Source: Pantoea anthophila (GTDB taxonomy: Bacteria; Pseudomonadota; Gammaproteobacteria; Enterobacterales; Enterobacteriaceae). Taken from it: a stretch of DNA of 64,000 bases. The position numbers were made by a program, and so were the translations under genes. The stretch is taken from positions 186,001 to 250,000 of the forward strand of contig NZ_VHIZ01000017.1 of NCBI RefSeq assembly GCF_006494375.1, in the 5' to 3' direction. Positions within the stretch are counted from its first letter, which is position 1. Each line of letters starts with the position of its first letter. Below are positions 58,858-64,000 of this stretch, piece by piece. The notes below the pieces were generated by a model. That model was not told the DNA's origin and did no database searches. It saw only the letters and a program-made list of their open reading frames with translations.

Positions 58858-60812
58858 GCGCGCTCCTCACGTGCGGCTTTTTTGCGCGAGCGATAGCGGG
58901 GATCCCACAGGCAGAACAGGCCCCCCAGCGCCATCAGTACGCCGCCAGCCCAGATCCAGCGGACAAAGGGTTTGTAGTAGATACGCACCGCCCAGCCGCC
59001 ATCCTCCAGCTCCTCGCCCAGCGCTGCATAGAGATCGCGGCTGAAACCCCCATCAATCGCCGCTTCGGTCATCATGGTTCGGGCCGCGGTATAGAAGCGT
59101 TTTTCCGCCTGCAGCGTCGCTTCCGGTTTCCCGTTGCGCGTGACATCTATAATCCCCATGCCCCCGCTGTAGTTAGGCCCCTGCAGGTTCTGCACGCCAC
59201 GGAAGACAAAGTGATAGTGATGGATGTCCACGCTATCCCCCGCCCGCATCCGCACGTCGCGCTCCACGCTGTACTGCGTGCTGAAGGCGATACCGATCAC
59301 CGTGACCCCGACGCCAAGGTGACCCAGCACCATGCCCCAGTGACTGCGGGAGAGGTGACGCAGCCCGGTCAGAAACGGATGGCGATGCGTGGCGCGTTCG
59401 TGCAGTTCCAGCAGCGTCAGCACAATGATCCAGAGGGACATCAGTAAGCCCACCACGGTCATCGCCGCAATGCGATCCTGCAGCCACCAGGGAATAATTA
59501 TCGAACAGGCCAGGGTAACGAGCAGCGCCAGCGCCAGTCGTTTGGCCAGTTTCTGCGGTTCATCGCGCCGCCAGCGTACCAGCGGCCCGATCCCCATCAG
59601 CAGCGCAAACGGCGCCATCAGCCAGTTGAACATCGTATTGAAGAACGGCTCACCCACCGAAATGCTGCCCAGTCCCAACTGCTTGTGCACCAGCGGCAAC
59701 AGCGTGCCGAGCAGTACCACCAGCATGGCCGCAATCAGCAGCACATTGTTGCCCAGCAGAAAGGATTCCCGTGACCAGGTTTCGTTCTGTACCCGGCTCT
59801 GCACCTGCCCCCCTTTGATCGCATAGAGCAGCAGCGAACTGCCGATGACAATCACCAGAAACGCGAGGATAAACATGCCGCGCGCCGGATCGGAAGCGAA
59901 CGAGTGGACCGACACCAGCACGCCGGAGCGCACCAGGAACGTACCGAGCAGGCTGAGCGAAAAGGCGGTGATCGCCAGCAGCACGGTCCAGGCCTTAAAG
60001 GTGCCACGCTTTTCGGTGACGGCCAGAGAGTGGATCAGCGCCGTGCCCGCCAGCCACGGCATGAACGAGGCGTTCTCTACCGGATCCCAGAACCACCAGC
60101 CGCCCCAGCCCAGTTCGTAATAGGCCCAGGCCGAGCCCAGCACAATCCCGATAGTCAGGAAGACCCAGGCCGCGGTGGTCCAGGGACGCGACCAGCGCGC
60201 CCACGCGGTATCGAGCCGTCCGGCCATCAGCGAAGCGATGGCAAACGCAAAGGCCACCGAGAATCCGACATAACCCATATAGAGCAGCGGCGGATGGAAG
60301 ATCAGGCCGATATCCTGCAGCATCGGGTTCAGGTCGTGCCCGTCTACGGGGAAGTCGGGCAGCGTGCGGGCAAACGGATTCGACGTCAGCAGGATAAACA
60401 GCAGGAAACCGAGATTGATCATCCCCATGACCGCCAGTACGCGCGCCAGCGCATCCTGTGGCATACCGCGACTGAAGATCGCCACGGCTAAGGTCCAGGT
60501 ACTGAGCAGCAACACCCACAGCAGCAGCGATCCCTCATGCGCGCCCCAGGTGGCGGCAATGCGGTAGTAGACCGGTAGCAGGCTGTTGGAGTTGGTGACA
60601 ACATAGGCCACGGTAAAATCGTTGCAGATAAAAGCCCAGACCAGCAGCATAAAGGCCGCAGCGATGCAGACAAACAGCCCGCAGGCCAGCGGGCGCGCCA
60701 TCGCCATCAGCCGCGCATCCTGACGAATTGCGCCCCAGAGCGGATAGCTGCTGAGCAGCAGCGCCAGCCCCAGCGCCAGACAAAGCAGAAAAGTCCCTGT
60801 TTCCGGCATCAT
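58854..60812 (-). CDS. ccmF: Heme lyase subunit CcmF
   Basis: CcmF is the large integral membrane subunit that receives heme from holo-CcmE and attaches it to apocytochrome c. The 652-residue protein has many membrane helices and the heme-handling WWD domain [24 protein letters not shown]. Conserved flanking histidines lie in [13 protein letters not shown] and [12 protein letters not shown]. The start MMPETG agrees with E. coli. It overlaps its neighbours by 4 nt. Confidence 0.95.
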   Translation of the reverse strand: MMPETGTFLLCLALGLALLLSSYPLWGAIRQDARLMAMARPLACGLFVCIAAAFMLLVWAFICNDFTVAYVVTNSNSLLPVYYRIAATWGAHEGSLLLWVLLLSTWTLAVAIFSRGMPQDALARVLAVMGMINLGFLLFILLTSNPFARTLPDFPVDGHDLNPMLQDIGLIFHPPLLYMGYVGFSVAFAFAIASLMAGRLDTAWARWSRPWTTAAWVFLTIGIVLGSAWAYYELGWGGWWFWDPVENASFMPWLAGTALIHSLAVTEKRGTFKAWTVLLAITAFSLSLLGTFLVRSGVLVSVHSFASDPARGMFILAFLVIVIGSSLLLYAIKGGQVQSRVQNETWSRESFLLGNNVLLIAAMLVVLLGTLLPLVHKQLGLGSISVGEPFFNTMFNWLMAPFALLMGIGPLVRWRRDEPQKLAKRLALALLVTLACSIIIPWWLQDRIAAMTVVGLLMSLWIIVLTLLELHERATHRHPFLTGLRHLSRSHWGMVLGHLGVGVTVIGIAFSTQYSVERDVRMRAGDSVDIHHYHFVFRGVQNLQGPNYSGGMGIIDVTRNGKPEATLQAEKRFYTAARTMMTEAAIDGGFSRDLYAALGEELEDGGWAVRIYYKPFVRWIWAGGVLMALGGLFCLWDPRYRSRKKAAREERA

Positions 60813-61294
60813 GATGATTTATTTCCCGACTGATACTGTGACTGCGGGCCGTTGTGATTGCTCTTCATCGCGTCTTCTATCTCCGGCGGCGTATATTTCT
60901 CATCGTGTTTGGCCAGCACTTCTCTGGCAACGATCTGGTTACCGTCCGCCAGCACGCCCTGCGCCACGACGCCCTGCCCTTCCCGGAACAGATCCGGCAG
61001 GATGCCTTCAAAACTGACGCTGACGACGCCGCGCGCATCATAAAGTTTGAACGTTACCGCCAGGCTGTTCGGGTCCCGGTACACGCTGCCGGGCATCACC
61101 ATGCCACCGACGCGCAGCCGCTGGCCCGCCTCCGGCTTCTCATGCGCCTCGCCTTTGCCATAGAGGATTTCACCCGGGGTATAAAACAGATCGATGTTTG
61201 AGCGCAGCGCATACATCACCAGCGCGGTGGCCAGGCCCAGGCCAAGCAGAATCGCAACGGCCGCACAGAGGCGATTGCGTCGACGGCTATTCAC
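60809..61294 (-). CDS. ccmE: Periplasmic heme chaperone CcmE
   Basis: CcmE binds heme covalently through a histidine and carries it from CcmC to CcmF. The 161-residue protein has an N-terminal membrane anchor and a beta-barrel domain. The heme-binding H130 and Y134 are in [10 protein letters not shown]. The signature [11 protein letters not shown] is present. It overlaps ccmD and ccmF by 4 nt. Confidence 0.95.
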   Translation of the reverse strand: MNSRRRNRLCAAVAILLGLGLATALVMYALRSNIDLFYTPGEILYGKGEAHEKPEAGQRLRVGGMVMPGSVYRDPNSLAVTFKLYDARGVVSVSFEGILPDLFREGQGVVAQGVLADGNQIVAREVLAKHDEKYTPPEIEDAMKSNHNGPQSQYQSGNKSS

Positions 61295-61524
61295 ACACTC
61301 TCTCCTGCCGCTTCAGCCGCGGCTTTTCTGGATTTAGCTGCCCGGATGCGACGTTCACGCGCATCACGCTGGCGGATCTCCGCCAGCAGGCGGCGGCGCA
61401 GTAACAGGGTATGCAGCGTCAGTCCCGCCAGCGGAAGCAGCGTGCAGGCCACCGCCAGCCAGACGTAAAAGGCGTAGCCGCCCATGGCAAAAAAGGCGTG
61501 CCAGGAGGAAAAGGCCGGCGTCAT
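61291..61524 (-). CDS. ccmD: Heme exporter accessory protein CcmD
   Basis: This 77-residue small membrane protein has one helix (about residues 17-38) and a basic C-terminal tail ([21 protein letters not shown]). It is needed to release holo-CcmE from the CcmABC complex. Its place between ccmC and ccmE, with 4-nt overlaps on both sides, supports the call. Confidence 0.9.
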   Translation of the reverse strand: MTPAFSSWHAFFAMGGYAFYVWLAVACTLLPLAGLTLHTLLLRRRLLAEIRQRDARERRIRAAKSRKAAAEAAGESV

Positions 61525-62261
61525 TTCTGCTCTCCCCGTTTTGCGACGTCAAGAGCCCAGGGGCGATGGCGTTCCGTTAACAGAATCAGGTTGCGCAGCC
61601 GCATCAGCGTCAGCGTGATAAACAGCAGCAGATAACCGAGGATGGCCCAGCGCAGCGGCGTTCGCATCACCGGCGCAATCGCCTGCTGAAGGATGCCGGA
61701 CGAGCCCTGATGCAGGGTATTCCACCACTGCACCGAGAAGTGGATGATGGGCAGGTTGACCACGCCGACCAGAATCAGGACGCCGGCGGCCCGGCCTGCG
61801 GTGCGGCGGTCATCGAACGCGTGCCAGAGTGCAATTACGCCCATATAGAGGAAAAGTAACACCAGCTCCGAGGTGAGGCGTGCATCCCAGATCCACCAGG
61901 TTCCCCACATCGGTTTGCCCCACGCGGAACCGGTGACCAGCGCAATAAAGGTAAAGACCGCGCCCACGGGTGCCATGGCGGCGGCAACCAGATCGGCCAT
62001 TTTCATCTGCCACACCAGACCGGTAAACGCCGCGACGGCCATGGCGGCATAGATGCCCATCGACCACATGGCAGCGGGCACATGGATATACATGATGCGA
62101 AAACTGTCGCCCTGCTGATAGTCAGCGGGAGCAAATCCAAATCCCCAGATCCAGCCCAGCAGTAATGTCGCCACGCCTGCTATCGCAAACCAGGGCACCA
62201 GGCGCCCCGAAAGCTGATAGAGCCGTTCGGGCCGGGCCAGCTGATGTAACGCTTTCCACAT
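61521..62261 (-). CDS. ccmC: Heme transporter/transferase CcmC
   Basis: CcmC loads heme onto CcmE at the periplasmic face of the membrane. The 246-residue protein has six hydrophobic helices and the WWD motif WGKPMWGTWWIWDARLTSEL, with conserved histidines on either side (YIHVPAAMWS and IHFSVQWWNTLHQG). It lies 50 bp after ccmB, the largest gap within the operon. Confidence 0.95.
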   Translation of the reverse strand: MWKALHQLARPERLYQLSGRLVPWFAIAGVATLLLGWIWGFGFAPADYQQGDSFRIMYIHVPAAMWSMGIYAAMAVAAFTGLVWQMKMADLVAAAMAPVGAVFTFIALVTGSAWGKPMWGTWWIWDARLTSELVLLFLYMGVIALWHAFDDRRTAGRAAGVLILVGVVNLPIIHFSVQWWNTLHQGSSGILQQAIAPVMRTPLRWAILGYLLLFITLTLMRLRNLILLTERHRPWALDVAKRGEQK

Positions 62262-62311
62262 ATCAAATGCTCACATTAACGATAAAAAAGGCCGCGTCTT
62301 TTTATGCGCGG

Positions 62312-62971
62312 TTACTGCAACGTAATCCGTAACGCCGCCGCCGTGGCAAACGGCGAGAGCGTGGCGCTGCCTGCCAGCATCGCGCCAAGAATCGCCAGAT
62401 AGCCACCCATCGGCAGGCCCTGACTGGCGGCTTCCATCGCGGCACTGGCGAAGATCAACACCGGAATCGCCAGCGGCAATACCAGCAGGCTGAGCAATAC
62501 CCCACCCCGGCGTAATCCCACCGTCAGCCCGACGCCGATGGCACCGAGAAAACTCAGGGTGGGCGTGCCGAGCAGCAGCGTCAGGGCCATCGCCCGCCAG
62601 CCATTGAAATCCAGCGACAGCAGCAGCGCCGCCAGCGGCGACAGGATAATCAGCGGCAGACCGGTGATCAGCCAGTGCGCCACGACTTTGCCGATGACCG
62701 TCACCGGCAGCGGCGAAGGCAACAGCAGAAGCTGCTCCAGCGAACCGTCGCTGAAATCGTCGCGAAACAGGCGCTCCAGCGCCAGCAGCGACGCCAGCAG
62801 CGCCGCCACCCAGGCGACACCCGGTGCAATGCGCGCCAGCTGCTGCGGATCAGGTCCGATGCCCAGCGGAAACAGGGTAATCACAATCAGGAAAAACCAC
62901 AGCGGATTGACCACATCAGCGCCGCCGCGAAAGGCGATACGCAATTCACGCTGAATCAGGCGAAACAGCAT
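62312..62971 (-). CDS. ccmB: Heme exporter permease CcmB
   Basis: CcmB is the membrane subunit of the CcmAB ABC transporter, which uses ATP to release holo-CcmE from CcmC. The 219-residue protein has six hydrophobic segments and the conserved RDDFSDGSLEQLLLLP loop. Its ATG overlaps the ccmA stop by 1 nt (TGATG), indicating translational coupling. Confidence 0.94.
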   Translation of the reverse strand: MLFRLIQRELRIAFRGGADVVNPLWFFLIVITLFPLGIGPDPQQLARIAPGVAWVAALLASLLALERLFRDDFSDGSLEQLLLLPSPLPVTVIGKVVAHWLITGLPLIILSPLAALLLSLDFNGWRAMALTLLLGTPTLSFLGAIGVGLTVGLRRGGVLLSLLVLPLAIPVLIFASAAMEAASQGLPMGGYLAILGAMLAGSATLSPFATAAALRITLQ

Positions 62972-63588
62972 CAGCTTGCCTCCGCATCGCCAAGGCGAAT
63001 TTTACGCACCCGCGCGGCCGCAGCGGGTAGATCCTGATGGGTTGTCAGGATCACGGCGCCCCCGTTATCGGCATGGGCGGCAAATCTGGCCATTAATTTT
63101 TCAACCCCCGCTTTGTCGATGGCGGTCAGCGGCTCATCCAGGATCCAGACGCGGGCCTGGCTGAGCCAGAGGCGCGCCAGCGCGACGCGACGCTGCTGAC
63201 CCGCCGACAACCGGCTTACCGGCACCTCTTCGTCACCCGTGAGGTCGACACTGTCAAGCGCAGCAAAAATCTGCGCGTCACTGCAGTCAGGATGGTAGAA
63301 CCGCAGATTTTCCAGCGGCGTGAGGACGCCTTTGACGCCGGGATGATGGCCCAGATAAAGCATCGCCTGATGCCAGACGTCGCGCTGCCGCAGGATCGGC
63401 TGCTGCTGCCAGCGTATCTCACCCTGCTCAGGACGGCTCAGCCCCGCCAGCAGTCGCAGTAGCGAGGTTTTACCGGCACCGTTGGGGCCTTCAATCTGCA
63501 CAATGTCACCGGCAGAGACGCGAAATGAGAGCTGCTGAAACAGCGCGCGTTCATCGTATGCACAAGTGAGCGTAATGATTTCCAACAT
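62971..63588 (-). CDS. ccmA: Heme exporter ATP-binding protein CcmA
   Basis: CcmA is the ATPase of CcmAB. Starting at 63588 it has 205 residues, with Walker [10 protein letters not shown] near residues 32-40, the signature LSAGQQRR and Walker [13 protein letters not shown]. The 12 nt before this ATG contain a run of C residues and no Shine-Dalgarno sequence. Either the gene is weakly initiated or the true start is elsewhere. The frame is open upstream to 63633. It is the first gene of ccmABCDEFGHI and is divergent from yfdC. Confidence 0.92.
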   Translation of the reverse strand: MLEIITLTCAYDERALFQQLSFRVSAGDIVQIEGPNGAGKTSLLRLLAGLSRPEQGEIRWQQQPILRQRDVWHQAMLYLGHHPGVKGVLTPLENLRFYHPDCSDAQIFAALDSVDLTGDEEVPVSRLSAGQQRRVALARLWLSQARVWILDEPLTAIDKAGVEKLMARFAAHADNGGAVILTTHQDLPAAAARVRKIRLGDAEAS

Positions 63589-63743
63589 CGAGGGGGGAAT
63601 CGCACCAACCAAAAGTGGCCGGGATATTACCACAATGTTGCTAAGGGCCGAAGTCTGAGCCGCTGCTCAGGCTCGCGGTCAGGGGTTTATTCGTGCGGTC
63701 TGGCGCTGAGTCTGAATAAAAATGCAGGTATGAAAAAGCTTGT

Positions 63744-63801
63744 TACGCTTATTCGCATCGCTCGTTACATTATTGGCAAATAAAAAACAGCTACGCTTAT
63801 T
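63744..63801. repeat. 10-bp direct repeat in the ccmA/yfdC spacer
   Basis: TACGCTTATT occurs at 63744-63753 and 63792-63801, 48 bp apart, within about 90 bp of the yfdC start. The region is AT-rich. It may be a regulator site, but chance is possible. Confidence 0.3.
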
Positions 63802-63830
63802 ACGCCACAGCACTATCACCAGGAGAAAAT

Positions 63831-64000
63831 ATGAAGCCTTCATCAGGTAATGAACAGGGTCCTAACGACGTCGATAGCGAAGAGAAGGACAAGGGCACTG
63901 ACATCGAAGTCGATGAGGAGGCATTACCCTCCCGCGCCGCGGCGATCCATGAAGAGATCCGTCAGGATGGGGAGAAAGAGCTGGAGCGTGACGGGATGGC
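63831..64000 (+). CDS. yfdC: YfdC, FNT-family inner membrane protein (N-terminal part only)
   Basis: The gene runs off the window. Only 56 codons are visible. The acidic N-terminal tail resembles E. coli YfdC as I recall it (EEKDKGTDIEVDEEALPSRA, then AIHEEIRQDGEKELERDGM). YfdC belongs to the formate/nitrite transporter family, and its substrate is unproven. In E. coli it follows mlaA (vacJ), consistent with the order here apart from the ccm operon. AGGAGAAAAT precedes the ATG. Confidence 0.78.
   Translation, partial: MKPSSGNEQGPNDVDSEEKDKGTDIEVDEEALPSRAAAIHEEIRQDGEKELERDGM

Overview
The window is a typical enterobacterial chromosome segment. Almost every gene has a close homologue at the matching position of the E. 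coli lrhA-to-yfdC region. Gene order, protein similarity and the accessory inserts suggest a member of the Erwiniaceae, most likely Pantoea or a near relative. That assignment is inferred from recalled protein sequences; no search was run. I see no tRNA, rRNA, CRISPR array, insertion sequence, prophage or attachment site.

Layout, left to right. (1) Positions 1-10 kb hold lrhA, alaA, yfbR, hxpA, yfbU, yfbV, the acetate pair ackA-pta, and yfcD. (2) Positions 10-17 kb hold yfcF and yfcH, then a D-arabinitol catabolic cluster (dalD-dalK-dalT with divergent dalR) inserted between yfcH and hisP. (3) Positions 17-20.5 kb hold the histidine/basic amino acid ABC transporter hisJ-hisQ-hisM-hisP, with a single binding-protein gene. 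(4) Positions 20.6-30.6 kb hold ubiX and the long leftward series pdxB, usg, truA, dedA, accD, folC, dedD, cvpA, purF. (5) Positions 30.6-40.6 kb are accessory: an AraC regulator with an EamA exporter, the tctDE/tctCBA tricarboxylate system, flk, and a rhodanese with a MocR regulator. (6) Positions 40.7-56.5 kb hold fabB, mnmC, yfcL, epmC, yfcA, mepA, aroC, prmB, smrB, sixA, fadJ, fadI, yfcZ, fadL and mlaA. (7) Positions 56.6-63.6 kb hold a complete cytochrome c maturation operon, ccmABCDEFGHI, placed between mlaA and yfdC. The start of yfdC closes the window.

Several regulatory circuits can be read from the DNA. FadR-like boxes lie at fadIJ, fadL (two) and fabB, and the fabB box abuts a perfect FabR palindrome, which links fatty acid import, oxidation and unsaturated synthesis. 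A consensus PurR box overlaps the cvpA-purF promoter. A -24/-12 (sigma-54) element precedes hisJ. CRP-like sites lie at fadL and in the dal intergenic region, where repeated TTTTGCCCGG motifs are candidate DalR operators. Tandem 11-bp repeats between tctD and tctC are a candidate TctD site.

I found no clearly new multi-gene system. The most useful leads are regulatory (sigma-54 at hisJ, the dal operators, a three-codon leader ORF before alaA) and architectural (the dal and ccm insertions, the loss of argT, the DedD repeat expansion).
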